Assembly: GCA_905250025.1 (NCBI GenBank)
Contig: CAJNOJ010000406.1
Location: forward strand, 16,024-80,023
Length of the DNA: 64,000 nt
Source of the DNA: Adineta ricciae
Lineage: Eukaryota > Rotifera > Eurotatoria > Adinetida > Adinetidae
Direction: 5' to 3'
The notes beneath the pieces are model-generated. The model worked only from the letters and a program-made list of their open reading frames with translations. It searched no databases and had not been told where the DNA came from. The position numbers and the translations under genes are program-made. Of this stretch, positions 1 to 13,231 are shown piece after piece (within the stretch, counting starts at the first letter, position 1; the number at the start of each line of letters is the position of its first letter).

Positions 1-2371
1 GTGCACACGATATGACACTGCAGCTTCGAACAAACCATTACTGAGTCCACATAAAATGTACACAGTTGTCACTTCAGAACAACTGACAATAAGATCTAAT
101 CGTGTGTCATTATTTAAATCGACAATAACTATCCATGCTGGTGCGCTACCCACTCCATATGTAACTTGTGTTGCAAAGGTACCGTTACGATCTCCTAATA
201 TAACACTCACCGTACCGCTTTTAGAATTAGCAACAACAATATCCATTCGGCTGTCATTATTCAAATCAGCAACCGCTACAAAGTATGGGCGTGTACCAGT
301 TCCATATGTTGTTGGATTTCCAAAACTTCCATTGTTATATCCCTTAAGAATGGTTATAGTTTTGTTACTATAGTTGGCAACAACCAGGTCGACTTGATTA
401 TCATTATTAAAGTCACTTATTGCTACGCAATATGGCCTATAGCCACTTGAGTATCTTCGTTGAGTTGTAAAACTGCCGTTGCCGTATCCTAAGAAGACGC
501 TCACACTATCGCTACCATAGTTAGCAACAACAATATCCAGACGGTGATCGTTGTTAAAATCACCAACAGCTGCGAACACTGGCTCGGAGCCCGTTGAATA
601 GTTCGATGGAGTTTCAAAAGTACCGTCACTATCACCAAGATATACACAAATATTATGACTATCACGATTGACAACAACCACGTCCATATTTGTGTCGTTG
701 TTAAAGTCACCCATCGCTAAGGAATATGGACTGTCGTTCGTTTCATAGAGATTAGGACTTTGGAATGTTCCATTACCATATCCAAAAGACACCATCATCA
801 TGTCATCTGTATTACTAAGAAGTATCATATCTAATATTCCGTCATAGTTAAAATCATTGACAGCTACAGTCGTCGAATTGTACCCAACATCGTGCTTTGC
901 GTATGATGGAAAACCTGCAAAATATCCTTTGAGAAGTTCAATACTTCCAGTGTCATTACTAACGACGATTACATCCAACCGATTATCTTTATTATAATCA
1001 CATAAAACAAACGAGATGGACGAAGCAGATCCAGTTGTGTTCATCATTACATTGGAAAAACTGCCATCGCCCAAACCCAGAAGTAAAGCAGTGTTGTTCA
1101 GTCCGATATTAACAGTAAATATGTCCAATCGATCATCTCCATTGAGATCTCCGACGCGGATCGAGTATGGCGAAGAAGAATCGATCGAATACAATGTTCG
1201 CTCCAAAAATTTTCCATGTTCATCATTTAAAAGTACATAAGTCATATTCGTACCATAGTTACTAACAGCAATATCAACGAATCCATCCGAATTGAAATCT
1301 GCAACTACAACCGATGATGGTTGAGAATCGACCCCAGTTGAAATGATCAGTGATTGTTGAATCGTATTACTACTATTAAAAAACACTAAATGTATATCGT
1401 TCGTTCCAAAATTTGCAATAACAATATCTAAGCGATTATCATTATTTAGATCTCCTGTAGTCAATGCATATGGAAACGAATCATATCCAGTTGAATAAGT
1501 AAATAGATTGACAAAATTTCCCTTTCTATCACCATAGAATATACTAATACTGTTCGTTCCATGATTAATAACAATAATATCAACAAATGTGTCATTATTG
1601 AAATCAACTAGATGAAGTGATAGTGGTTGTGAGATTCCTGTTGATATTTCGATTTGATCTTGAAACGATCCATTACCGAATCCATAAAAGATTCCAATAG
1701 TATGACTGTTATAATTTGCAATTGCAATATCTAAATATGAGTCATTATTGAGATTGTCGACTGCAGCCATTGTGGGATGGGAATTGATACCAGTTGAATA
1801 CTCGTATTCTTTGACAAAAGTTCCATTCGAATTTCCAAAATAAACTCCGATCCGACTAACAATCGAATTGACAATGACCATATCGATCCAAGTGTCCAGA
1901 TTAAAGTCACCGATGGCAACGGATACTGGTCCATAATTATATTCGATGGGATTTGTTCCCGTTCGCACGAAATTTAATCCGCATGTCAATACTAAAACAG
2001 AATGTCATTTCGAATTCCAATACGTGAATAATCTACCTTTTGGTTTTGGTGCAGTTAAGCAAACGATGATAATTCCAATAGCCATCGTGGTACAAATGAA
2101 TGTAGAAGATAAGAAGATACGGAGAATGCCGCTCGGTGTTCCAAGAATGGAACGTTTTCTGAAGAAAAAGTATTCAAAATTGAATTTAAAGAAAAAGAAA
2201 CACGCACAGCTCATGTAAAGGATTCGAAATGCTGATTTCATCCTTCTCTTGTGTTTCATCATAGAAATCGGATGTAGACTGTGTGTTCGAAAGTAGTTCA
2301 GAGTTGTTATGCATTGGAATGTCAGCAGCCACACGTTCTACTGAAGTAACGTGTCGATCAGTAGTGAGCAT
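1..2371 (-). CDS. Type II membrane protein with FG-GAP/VCBS repeat ectodomain (3' end outside window)
   Basis: Spliced as 2371-2208, 2158-2037 and 1991-<1; introns of 49 nt (2159-2207) and 45 nt (1992-2036) both have GT..AG ends and keep the frame. About 759 residues are visible. The first ~67 residues are a polar, probably cytoplasmic tail. One hydrophobic segment follows (about residues 68-89, rich in I, T and C), and the rest is at least 12 units of roughly 50 residues. Each unit carries a D-F/L-N-N/L-D-x-x-x-D-I/M-x-I/V-A/V-N core followed by a G-N-G/S-x-G-T/S-F core: the calcium-binding FG-GAP/VCBS beta-propeller signature of integrin-alpha-like proteins. Family knowledge suggests an extracellular adhesion or ligand-binding role. 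The frame stays open to base 1, so the C-terminus is missing from the window. Start chosen at the ATG 2369-2371; a TTTAG just upstream could be a splice acceptor, so an earlier or trans-spliced exon is possible. Confidence 0.85.
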
Positions 2372-5007
2372 TTCAATCTAAATGGAATAAACTAAAAGAT
2401 GTACCACAATCATATTCGAATAATGTTTCATACCTGATCCATAGTGTACCGTTCGACAAATGGATGCAATTAAGTGACAACAACACCGTCCTTCTTAGTG
2501 GTTTATGGGCGGAGGTAAATGTATTATCTACAAGTACATTTCGACCTCGTCGAGAGAGTCATCGCGAGATATATGAAAACTAAGTATAAGACACTAAAAT
2601 ATTCGGTTTATATATTTTTATAGTTGATCTGTATTTCATCTTTTCGTTTTCTTGGAACGTGAGTGGGCAAACTTGGAGTGTAACTAGGGATAAAACAATT
2701 CTAAAGTCTTGAGGTTGAACTTTGGCTTTATTCTTTGAGTTTATACTCGAGTTTGAGTGTTGAATGTCTAAAGTACAGATCTGTCTAACAGTGAGAATCC
2801 TTGCCGTAGAGAGGATGGTAAACAACTCCATCAATTCTAGTTCCATTACCACTTCAAACTCAAATGAAAAATCGAAATCCTTACCAGCATTAACTCCGCT
2901 TCTATCAGTAGAACAGTAATATCCATTTCTACCTTAATAATTGATTACAAGTCAAATCGAATAATTGTACACCGTTTTACATGATGCTTGCGAAAGGTTC
3001 GTAACAAAACAAAAAGTTCCTATGAAACGCTCTCTATAACACTCACATACATTTTCCAAAGAGCGTAGTTTTAAGTCCGGACTCTATCACACACATCCAC
3101 CCGATATAATAAACGTGCTTTCTACGCCTATTTTGATTGTGAAATGAGACACAAACTGAGGTATAATTGAATGCATATACACAATAAGATAGTCGCTTAC
3201 CTTTTTTGTGATGTATAAATGGTATGGTGTATTCTATCGCGGATAAAATGGGATAAAAACATTAACTACTGAAGAATCCACCGATGATGAAGACATCTAG
3301 TTTCAACTAGCAAACGCTGAGAAGTGAATATCGTCATAATTATTGAAAATAGGTACTATTTTCAGTTATGTTTTTAGCTGTCATATAGAACCAGTTCCAT
3401 CGGACAGATGGCGTGCGTGTACGCATATGTATTGCATAAGTGGCATTTCATATACTGCGAATCGGAGAAAAATCGGTCGCAGAGCTGGAGAGCACACTGA
3501 CAGTTTATCAGCTAAAAAATGACAGATGTATTTGTACAGAAACGATCGAAAATCCATAAAAGATTGTCAAAACTGCTAAATTCTGATCGCGTCACTGGTG
3601 CCACCTGAGCCAGCTATGGAACTGAAATTGGTCACGATAACTCAATATACATTTTCTAACTTTAGCTGTAGATGCCACTGCGGTTTTTTGTATTGTTAAA
3701 TATAACTTATGAAATAAACTCTTCCTTAAATATTTCGAGTATAGGCACAGAGTGGTCTTTTAGTGTTTTATTCAACTAAGTCGATACCTTATAGAAAACA
3801 ATGTCATCATAGGACAGTTTACCACTGATTATAGCACGGGTGCCGAAAAATAATGATAAACCGTCTTGCATCGTCAAGATGTTAATCCTGTATGCCTCGA
3901 AACATAAGATTTCGATTACGTTATTGTATCATGCAACATTCGTTCTCATTATTATCGTTCAAAATCTCATGTTCTTTACATTTTAACTATTAATTGTTAA
4001 CTTATCAGTTTCTTCTTACCGCTACACGTTACATTGTATGTCATTGAAATGATATTTCTGACAAACTCCCATGTACTCCTAATTTCTCTATTAGTAGGCA
4101 AGGAGATACGAACATAGTACAAATTGATTTATTCGATTATTTTGTCTTTAATCGTTCCTTTACTGGTTTCCCTCTGATCATATCATAAATTAAAATATTG
4201 CAGCTAATTGAAATTATCTAATCGAAGAATGTTAATATCGAACAGAGCAGATTGGAAAACAAACATTAAAATGTGGTTGAATCTTCGTATTTAGTAGCAT
4301 TTGAAGAAGTCATAATCTGATATGAATGAATTGATCACAAACTTTTGTTCTTCATAGCAGATACACATATATTATAGCACATGTAGGAAGTTAATGACCA
4401 ATCCAACTGTACTGATGTACTATTAATCGTGGATAAAGAAGTGTCCGATTTTCTTTTAAATCCATACGAATCTTGATTTCGAAGCACAACCTTCAAATTT
4501 CATGAAAGTTTCGTTTTTTGCTTACCATCATCGTTTGCATATCTCTTTCAGTGCTCGTTGAATCTTCGATAGAACTCATAACCGAAAAGAAACGTTCTAT
4601 TTACTGTCATTGAAACACGTACGTATAAACTGTTACGCATGAAACTGGTAGAACGGGTAACTGAGTGTACGAAATTGAGAGAAGCAGGAAAAAACGTCTT
4701 GAGTCAAATCATCACGTTATCCTTTTTTAATGTTTATACAAAAATGAGTAAGTCATAATTATAGTAATCTCTTCAGATATGGATTTTTGATTGTATGACC
4801 GATGACTGCAAGTGTATTTTATGTCCACACCGAATTTGAGATACCTGAAAGAGAAAGTTGAATAGGAGTTGCTGATGAGTAGGAGAGTTCTACCTTCACG
4901 AAGTCGAAAAGTGAGTGAAAAATTTTCATCATTGAGAAAATAAAGCGGATATTCAACGACGAAACCTTGAATACTTTTTTACTTTTCTTGAGCCTGAGTA
5001 AAAGAAG
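2372..5007. other. Intergenic, no gene recognised
   Basis: AT-rich sequence with scattered short open frames. None has a recognisable domain or a plausible exon chain on either strand. It has no homologous copy elsewhere in the window, because the duplicated block begins inside the next gene. Confidence 0.5.
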
Positions 5008-7640
5008 TCAAAGAGAAGTATATTTGATCAATCTATCGTTATGCATACTCGAATAGGATCCGTGTCGTTCAATAAGGATATTCCTTTGTATCCATCTATT
5101 TGATCTAACACGATTGCTGGGTAGAGTCGCAAAGATTTCTTCACAGATCAGTGTATTTTTTCTTGCGATATCTCGAAAGTATTGATAAAACTTATCGCAC
5201 ACTGGATCATTGATATGAATCTGAAGTGAATTTTCGAATTGAATACCTAATATCATTCTGGGAGAAGTTTGTCAGTAAAACTCATTCATTAGTCAGTATT
5301 TTATTAACTTACAAAAAAGATTTTCTTTCGCCAGCTAGAATGAAAATCATCCGACTTGAACAGATTGACCATTGAATCGAAAAAGTTAATATAATCGTGA
5401 ATTGGAATACCTGAAACAAACTAAGAGAAGCAATCGAAGAAGATGGTATTTTACCAGCGTTTTCTAATCAACTGAATAGTGAACCTTCGCCTTTTGTAGT
5501 TGAACACATGATAAAATAAAGTTCATTCAGTACAGATGAAACATCATAGAAACCGAGCAAGAGACGAAGAAAAATATAAACTCGAAACTTTTCTTGAACC
5601 CTAACGAATAAAATATAAAGCATAATTCAAAAAAACTAAGTTTATGTTTACTGATGTGCTCGAACTATTCATTGATAAAGAGCGTCACTGATTTGGTTAT
5701 GGATATCCGCGTGTGAACCAGTAACGAAAAATTGATGCTTAAAAATACAATAACAAAAGTGAACTATAGCAAAGAACTCGTTCGTTATTATCGATACTTC
5801 GATGAATATGAAATGTTGGGCAGCTTGAATCATTTCTATGTAAGCATTGTGAGCAGAGGCTTCGGTGATTTTTACATCTGATGACCATGGCCTTATGATT
5901 AGAACACACTGAACATCGACTCGGAAAGGATTACTCTCGAGAAATGCTTTCCAGTTCGTGTCATTAAGGTCGTTTTCGTCATCATACGTTTTCGATAGTA
6001 GAAACGGATACGAATTATTCTCATGATATTTTACTTTTCTCACTTTGAGAGCATTCCATCGCTGATTGAAAGGCTATGGCATACGAGAGACTGTTTTTCG
6101 ATCAATATAATCTAAATTTCATTTCATTCAAAATAGGTAAACGAATACGTAAATGATTGGAATGGTTTCTCATGAAATATCGATTTTTTCTATTGACAAA
6201 AAGCGAATCCGATGGTATTTCAGGTGTTTCTTCGATTTCATCATCTTTCGTTGTTCCCTACAGAAATGAACCTAACACAGTATTTACTCACGGTTTGCCT
6301 TTTTTGCGGTATAATTGAATTTCTAATGTTTTCATCACCTAGGTCAACATGGCTAAGAAAAAGTGGTAAATGTATAATATTCTACCGTAGTTATATCCCT
6401 ACTTATCGCATATACTCATCATCCCATCAGCCAAAGCATAGATCGATTCCGTAGAGAAATGCAACTTTCTGATGGATAACAACCATTTCCTTGTGATGGA
6501 ACCAAAAGAGAACTGTGCGTTTTGTATATGAACTATTTAAGACCATAGTAAATGGCACATCTTAGTAAACAATCACATGCACACTGACATCTGCATCCTT
6601 ACCATATTCAAAGAGAACAATCAAATTAGTCGATGGAAAGCGAAAGCATACAGTGATTTTTCCTAAAAGAATATCTAATCGAAATGTCTCATCGCCCGAT
6701 GGTCTGATTAACATGATTTCTGGTGAAATCCACCAACCACCAATAAATACTTTATTTCAATACCATTTTTAACTCCTGTATCATCTACGACAATGTGCAT
6801 TTCAATCCGAAAAGCATCAAACTCGAAATGTACGTATTCTCGATGATGAATCAGAGACGAGTTTAAAGCGGATGGTAAATGAATCAAACGACGAGAACCA
6901 CGAGAGTCATTGTGGACTCGTTTGAGTAAATAATTTTCTTTCTGGCTGATGCATATACCGTGGATGAATGAAAGAAAACTGACATTGAAAAATTGACGCT
7001 ACGAAAAGAAATATCGAATAATCTAATCGATAAGTATTCCTACTGTTACTAGATGATGACGAAATTTTCGATGTTCAACGATTCTATTAAGATACTCCTT
7101 GAACATTTCCTATTGAGAATGACAAGGGCAACTATCAGAAATCGACTTCGAAGAAACTTACACAACATTTCCGAATGGAAGCACCATTCATCATTGCCAT
7201 TCGATCCGTTCTTGTCGGAAAGCATGGATTTACTTCGTTAGTATTATTAATTTGATCATGTCGATGATTAAAATCACTGACGGGTTTCTTCGTTTCCACT
7301 TCGACAAAGTGAACTAGTGCTCGATGCAACACATGCAAGTGTGAATAACATTTGTGAATAATCCATTCGAACAGACGTGTTTGAAAAGTTCGCCGAAGTA
7401 CGTTCAGCAGTTATTGATATCACTTGAACAAGAATATTGATGGAAAATGCTTGGCCAGTATCATCATACAGATGTTCAATAGTAAACTGATTTTTTTACA
7501 TTGAACGAACTTCGTTGAAGATCTTCATCGATAGATACATCGAAGTCGTTGTTAGGATATGGTAGAAATTCAGCATGAGGAGTTAAATCTGCTAATTCAG
7601 TAATCGGGCGAAATGAAGCACTGATATTATCGTGTGTCAT
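5008..7640 (-). pseudogene. Phospholipase D (PX-PLD1/2 type), decayed copy 1
   Basis: Ordered fragments of one animal PLD1/2-type gene read down the minus strand, interrupted by stops and frame changes. An N-terminal piece begins at the ATG 7638-7640. A W-x-L/I-S-P-E-like piece lies before the first HKD region. The best piece (5669-6043) has the K-Y..S-Y-P-F-L-L stretch, the block with A-Y-I-E-M-I and H-F-I-F-I-E, then the Q-F-F-V-T strand after an intron. A piece near 5470-5600 matches the R-V-Y-I..L-L-G-F region. The C-terminal D-P-V-C-D-K-F and A-R-K-N-T segment is at 5008-5256. Intact enzymes hydrolyse phosphatidylcholine to phosphatidic acid using two HxKxxxxD motifs. I cannot find either HKD motif here, and the Asn of the usual E-N-Q-F-F is His in this copy. 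A non-functional relic is the best reading; exact ends are uncertain. Confidence 0.8.
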
Positions 7641-7772
7641 CGATAGTAAATTTTTTCAAATATAACAATGATTATATGTTATCGAGTGTATAATTATTGC
7701 GTATATTGTGGACAATGATAAATAAACAAAAGAAGAAAAGAAAGAGAAAAGTTTCGTATACACTCGTTAGTT

Positions 7773-8615
7773 TTATTGGCAAAGATCGAATACAAAGAGG
7801 AGACAAAGCAAAATACATGCAGAATAAGATGTGATCGATGACGAACTCTTAGAAATTTTACTGAGGAATGTTCTGACACTCTCATGGACTTGGTTGATAG
7901 CTGCGACGTTCTCTAGATTTGAGTAATTGGCGCCTGCTGATACAAAACCGTGTTTCATGTTGGCGTATGTTTCATACTGACATTGTCCGGATACCTGTGA
8001 GTTTGCTGATTGTTCGATGACAGTCGAAATGTTTGGACGCAATGGTGGATCATCGCCAGCAGCTATAAATAGTACTGGTCGCTGTAAATTCTTTACCTCA
8101 TCTTCAGTCAACCATGCGCCATGAATAGAAACACCTGTAAAGAACAGATCCGACAGATTTGAACAAGCACGAGCCACTTGTAGGCCACCCCAGCAGAAAC
8201 CAATCACAGCAATCCGACGCGATGGCGATGATGTTTTTCGAAGCCAAGTAGCAATAGTTCTCAAGTCAGTAGATACTTGAGACCAATTACCAACCTGAGC
8301 AAGCCATGCAATGAAATGAGGTACTGTTGTGGGCAATGTATTGCCTCGGTAAAAATCCGCCATCACAACCTGTACTTCGTACTCGGCTGCGAGTCGATCA
8401 CAGAACACACGCGTCTGAGTGATATTGAATCCGTAAATGTCGTGAAAAACGATAATAGATAGATCTTTCGCAGAATTTGCCTTATTTCCAACTGTATACA
8501 CATTCATGTCTTCTACACGAACGACTTCACCTTTTGGATACGTCTCATTCCACAAACTCGATGATTGACAAGTTGAAAAGCCCAATATGAGAAATACTAA
8601 ACATAGAACATGCAT
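7773..8615 (-). CDS. Secreted dienelactone hydrolase-family alpha/beta hydrolase, copy 1
   Basis: Single exon, 280 aa. Start chosen at the ATG 8613-8615 because it opens directly into a signal peptide (M-H-V-L-C-L-V-F-L-I-L-G-F); the longer frame upstream begins with GTG and adds nothing conserved. The DLH fold is shown by the nucleophile elbow G-F-C-W-G-G with Cys at about residue 141, a downstream A-A-G-D-D acid motif and a late K-H-G-F histidine: the Cys-Asp-His triad of dienelactone hydrolases. It carries several N-glycosylation sequons. The C-terminus is serine-rich followed by a hydrophobic tail, which suggests a GPI anchor or membrane tether. Substrate unknown; relatives cleave cyclic esters. 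Length is identical to copy 2 and the residues differ at roughly 5%. Confidence 0.88.
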   Translation of the reverse strand: MHVLCLVFLILGFSTCQSSSLWNETYPKGEVVRVEDMNVYTVGNKANSAKDLSIIVFHDIYGFNITQTRVFCDRLAAEYEVQVVMADFYRGNTLPTTVPHFIAWLAQVGNWSQVSTDLRTIATWLRKTSSPSRRIAVIGFCWGGLQVARACSNLSDLFFTGVSIHGAWLTEDEVKNLQRPVLFIAAGDDPPLRPNISTVIEQSANSQVSGQCQYETYANMKHGFVSAGANYSNLENVAAINQVHESVRTFLSKISKSSSSITSYSACILLCLLFVFDLCQ

Positions 8616-9843
8616 TGTCTTGGGAGTTGCTGCATGCAAGATAAGAATAAGCACATGTATTTATAAGCCACTTCTAAAATGCAAATTTACCATATGATGC
8701 AGCAGAAAAAGAAAAAAGATTACACAGCAATAAATCAAATATTTACATATTACTACTTTAAAACTATGCAAATATCATTCTATAATACATGAAAGCTAAA
8801 GTGTCTTTCTCTTGATCCATAAAGACAGTTTTGTTTTGTGTATCCGATCCTCAATAATGCAAAATTTGGCGTCTATAATTCACGAAACGTTTCTTTCATC
8901 CAAGATCAATCCGAATATGTCCATGTATGAACATTTGATCAAATATTATAACTACTCTGTTTGATGAATATAGCAAACCAAATGTTCTACACCAATGAAC
9001 GTCTAAGAAAATCGAACGATTTCATCACAAGAACGACACACAGCGTCAAATCTATCCGATAGATCAACCTTTCAAATTCTTTCATTTGATTCAAGGAAAA
9101 GCAAGTATTTCGATGAATGTATTTCCATTGATGACAACATCAGTGCACGATTGAATATTTCGAACAATTGAGTCGAATCCAGTTGTGTATTATGCTTAAA
9201 TAAAATACTCAAATGTGGAATGTAAGACAAATTCATGGTCACTTTCAAAGACCTGGGAAATCCATAGCATGCTTATATATTAGTTAATGTTAACGATGTC
9301 ACATATAGGAAGTAACATTTCTTCGAGTTTCTTATAATTCTCTCTCGAACTGGTAATAAATCTGTGACATTATCAAATATATGAATTTCTTCTACTAATT
9401 TATTCGAATATGTTTGTAGAGAATGTAGGTTTATATGCTTTTTCCATATAAGGTATGGTGTAAATCGTTACAGTGTCTTCGCATAAAACGTCTTCTGTCA
9501 CTCAATGATGTTGTTTTTGCCAAAAATCAGTTTGAAATTGGTCCAACGTTCGTGTAATTCAATCTTTCAGACCAGAGAGATAGTAGCATGAGGGTGTGGG
9601 TGTTTGTGCTTATGTTGATGAGAACTGAATTAATCATGATACACACCTTCACCCTTTGCAACCAAAAATTATTGCAGCTGTTTCTTATAAATTCATAGTT
9701 AATGTATCTATAGCAAGTCAACGGCCATCCTATTCAGTGAAAACCTCTGTTCCTTACATACTGAGTGTCGGACATACGGGAAAAGGAAAAATTTTAATAT
9801 TTATTCAAAATTCTCAATAGTCAGTTGTAATCAAAATAGACTT
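8616..9843. other. Intergenic with decayed sequence
   Basis: No intact gene. Around 8880-9090 the minus strand holds a peptide frame with F-L-E-S..R-I and C-R-S-C-D-E-I that is broken by stops here but open in copy 2 (30880-31101). It may be a gene remnant of unknown family. The remainder is AT-rich. Confidence 0.4.
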
Positions 9844-12800
9844 TTATTTATAGGTTATTAGATATTCAGCATAGGCTTGAGCATCATGATAGGTGACAGT
9901 CATGTGAACTCCGTCTGTCGTTGAATCGAATCCGATCGGACGAACTTTCATAGACGAATCTCCTTTGGTAGTTTTTCCGCCGAGAACACGACAAACAAAC
10001 ATACGGTGCTCGCCACTTTCGTTCTGAACCGCGTAGCCATGGCTATAAGTAGCCCGAGACGAAAAATAAACTCCATAGCCGTACAGTGTACCTAGAATAA
10101 AAACATAAATATATGTTCAAATTTTGATAAAAATCAAGAGCACCGTTAACTCCTGCGAAACTGCGATTGAAACAGTCGCGAATAATCGCATTCGCTGGTT
10201 GTTCTGGACAACCATGATATAGACGTTTTTCCGTATCGATGCCTAGACGTTTCTTAAAGTCTTTTTTATGCGCAATGTACTGCATATACCATCGTTCATT
10301 TTGAATGCGTTCTAATCGAACAATTTCTGTGTAATATCCTTGCATTTGTTCATCAAATTTGCTGATAATTTGTTTATATTCGTCTGTATTTCCGGATACA
10401 ATAAATCGAAATTGATCTTCATCATCGCATGGCTCCCATGTCGAAGGCAATCGATAGTCATTCGATGCACCATCTGATGATAGAACTTGTCTACAGAATT
10501 CATCGTAAACATGCGGTTGACTTGGATGGATGATAAATTTCACGGTCCACGGTAAACTATTCTTTTCGATTTGTTGCTTCATCTCTTTCACCATCGTTTT
10601 GACAACAATGTCGACCGAACAAGCGTGTTCGCCACATCCGAGAGCAGGAAATGCAATAGACGTGTACCGATGTGCATGAACACGTTGAACAATATTCGCT
10701 ATGAGATCGACGATCGATTGTTGAAGAATCTTTTTATTCTTATTTGGCTCCCAGCGAAAGAAGAAGATACTTTTGCATTGTAAATGACCTGGCGGAGTAA
10801 TGATAACGGATGGATTTCGAGTTGCTGTTTGTTCCTTCGTGTAAGCGCTTTGAGCTTGATCGCCGGCTGCTTTCAACAGAATTTGTCGTAAATTCTCTGA
10901 TGACATACTTCCAATAATAACATCCACCTGAAACAAATGAAAATAACAAGATCGAAGCAATTAAAAGCAGTTATTTACTTGTTGTTTTGTGATATCATCC
11001 TTTTTCACTTCAATAAGTCCATTTGCAATTCTTAACGAGATTGGTGGTTCTTTCACTGTCGTTTGTCGATGTTTGGATACGCCGAGATATTGACGAAATT
11101 CATCGTAGAGTTCAACTTTCTCCGGTTGAATGACAAAGACGACTGATAGAGGATATTTCGCTACCAACTGTTGACATTCGCCGACTAACGTTTTCGCAAT
11201 AAGACTAGTCGGACATCCGTATCCACCGCAACCGATCGCAGGAAATGCGATACTTTGTAAATTCTTACCTGCTGCTGTAGTAATCACATTTTGAACTAAC
11301 TGTTCAAGCGATCGACAGAGTCGATCTTCATTTGAACTGGGTGCCCATGGAACGAAATAGATTTTCTTAGCTTTGAGTGAACCGGTGGCTGAAATACTAA
11401 TAACCGATTCCTGACTATTTTGGCTCACTTTTTCATCGAAAGAAGCTTTTAGTAATCTTCCACCCACTGTGAAAACACTGTCCATCAGATATTTCGACGT
11501 TGAACAAACAACGATCACATCAGTCTAGATAATTTTCGTTTACTACTTACAATATTGCTCGCCTGCAACTTACCGTCTGTGCCAATAAATCTGCTTGAAT
11601 AACTGATATTAGCTGATTCGACTCATCGTTGTCGTCTACTTGCTATAATAAACGTAAAAATCTTCAATTTGATTGAAATAAATAAATATTACTACCTGAT
11701 TTGAAAAGTCTAAATCATCATTTTCAAAGGCATTCTCATATTTCAATTCATAATAATAATGTACTTCATCCGATGAAATATTCTCATCGTGCTCAGCTTG
11801 TTTAACACGAGACGTAGTCAGCAACATCACGCTCGAATCATTTGTTAATTCAAAATTATTCACTGGTGATAAATCAGCCGTATTCGAAATCAATTTCGGT
11901 ACCCATCGTAGGAAACCTTCGATTGTATTCCGTTGATTTGTAAACGAGAAACTCTTCAAATCTAACGTAATCTGTTCATTCTCAAGAATTTCTAAATACA
12001 GATTGATACATCGTCGTCGATAATTCATGCCAGTTTCTAAGATTAAATTGACTCGGTCATCGACCGTGTACCAGGAGTTAAATTGGATATTATCGTCTGA
12101 TGTCATGTCGAGAATTTCAATCGAAGGCGAGAGATTGATGGTTCCGGTGGGGTGTTTAGTGAACATCATTTGCCATTGGCCATAGCAGTGAAAGTTAAGA
12201 AGGGATGAACCACGACAGCGAATCCAGGCATAATTCCCGGATCGATTCGAACCTGGTTCTAAACGTAGGAATTTTGCTAGAGAGATCTGATGGCGATCTC
12301 GACCTGCTTGAAGTTGAATGTCTGTTTTGAATGGTTTACCAGCGAGTGATTGTTGAAAATGGTTCGAAATTTCGGATGTGAAAGCCATCCATTGTTCCAT
12401 GGCAAGTGGTTTGTATTCCCAAATACAATCAACTGCCAGACCTCTCTGACCTTCGACTTCCTGTAGAATTGTTTTCTTTGGAAGCTCTGTTGAGTTCATC
12501 AAATAGCCAGGCAGTAGAAAATCTTGGAAAAAGCCTCGAATATTATGTTTCGATTTGCCATTTTGAACAGGTGTTTCATTGAAACTATTCAATAGGAAAT
12601 AATCTCCACCGCGAGAAATTAAATAGGTGACAATATCTCGATGCCCTTGATAACATGCAGCATGCAACGCAGTAGAGCCAATAATCGCTTTCTTTGTATC
12701 ACCTGATTGATCTGGTGGATCATAGGATTGATTTTGAGCATTGACAGAACAACCTGCTTCTTCGACGAGATATTTGACTAAATCAAGATGATTATTTCGA

Positions 12801-13231
12801 GCCGCACAGTACAGAACGGTAGTTTCATAAGGGCTCGATTTATCCATTAGATGCGAATAATTTTCATGAAATGCTTCGATAACTTCCTGATTGCCATCCC
12901 ATGCTGCGTGAAACACATCAAGTGATGCTAGCATACCTTGAAGATCTTGTAAAAATGACTCTAACATATCGCTAGTAAACGAATCGGACAAGGTCTTATT
13001 TGTTTCATTGTAGCCGTATTCACGCAGAACGTTGAAAAGATAATTTTGGCATTGCTTTGATAATGAAGAAAAAGATTTGTTGGCGATTGTTTTAACTGCC
13101 TTTCGTAAATCATCGATAAGCTGCGGAGAATTAGTTTCGCCGTCGAATTGACTTATTGTATGAGAGACAGCATCGATTAGCAGTTGAAGACATTCCTTCA
13201 ACTTATTTTCGTCGTTGTTTCCAGTCGCCAT
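9844..13231 (-). CDS. Ankyrin / WWE-like / tandem macro / PARP catalytic protein (PARP14-like mono-ART), copy 1
   Basis: Five exons: 13231-11696, 11642-11574, 11524-10979, 10927-10144, 10091-9844; introns of 53, 49, 51 and 52 nt, all GT..AG. Total 3183 nt, 1060 aa. Domains in order: ankyrin-type repeats (about residues 105-215, with T-A-L-H-A-A-C-Y-Q-G-H), a WWE-like region (about 260-350, W-E-Y-K and W-I-R-C-R), macro domain 1 (about 537-690, A-F-P-A-I-G-C-G-G-Y-G), macro domain 2 (about 718-870, A-F-P-A-L-G-C-G), and a C-terminal ADP-ribosyltransferase domain (L-Y-H-G-C, N-R-S-F-A-G, Y-G-Y-G-V-Y-F, ending Y-A-E-Y-L-I-T-Y). His and Tyr of the H-Y-E triad are present; the Glu position appears to be Met, which predicts mono- rather than poly-ADP-ribosylation. 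Macro-PARPs of this type act in stress and antiviral responses in animals; the role here is inferred. Confidence 0.9.

Noticed and set aside
501-710. Hydrophobic short frames on both strands within the first 2 kb (also 56-373, 1016-1240, 1731-1934)
   Set aside because: They are shadows of the FG-GAP gene, which occupies another minus-strand frame open through the whole region.
8277-8462. Plus-strand frame antisense to the dienelactone hydrolase gene
   Set aside because: It lies wholly inside a well-supported CDS on the other strand and has no domain.
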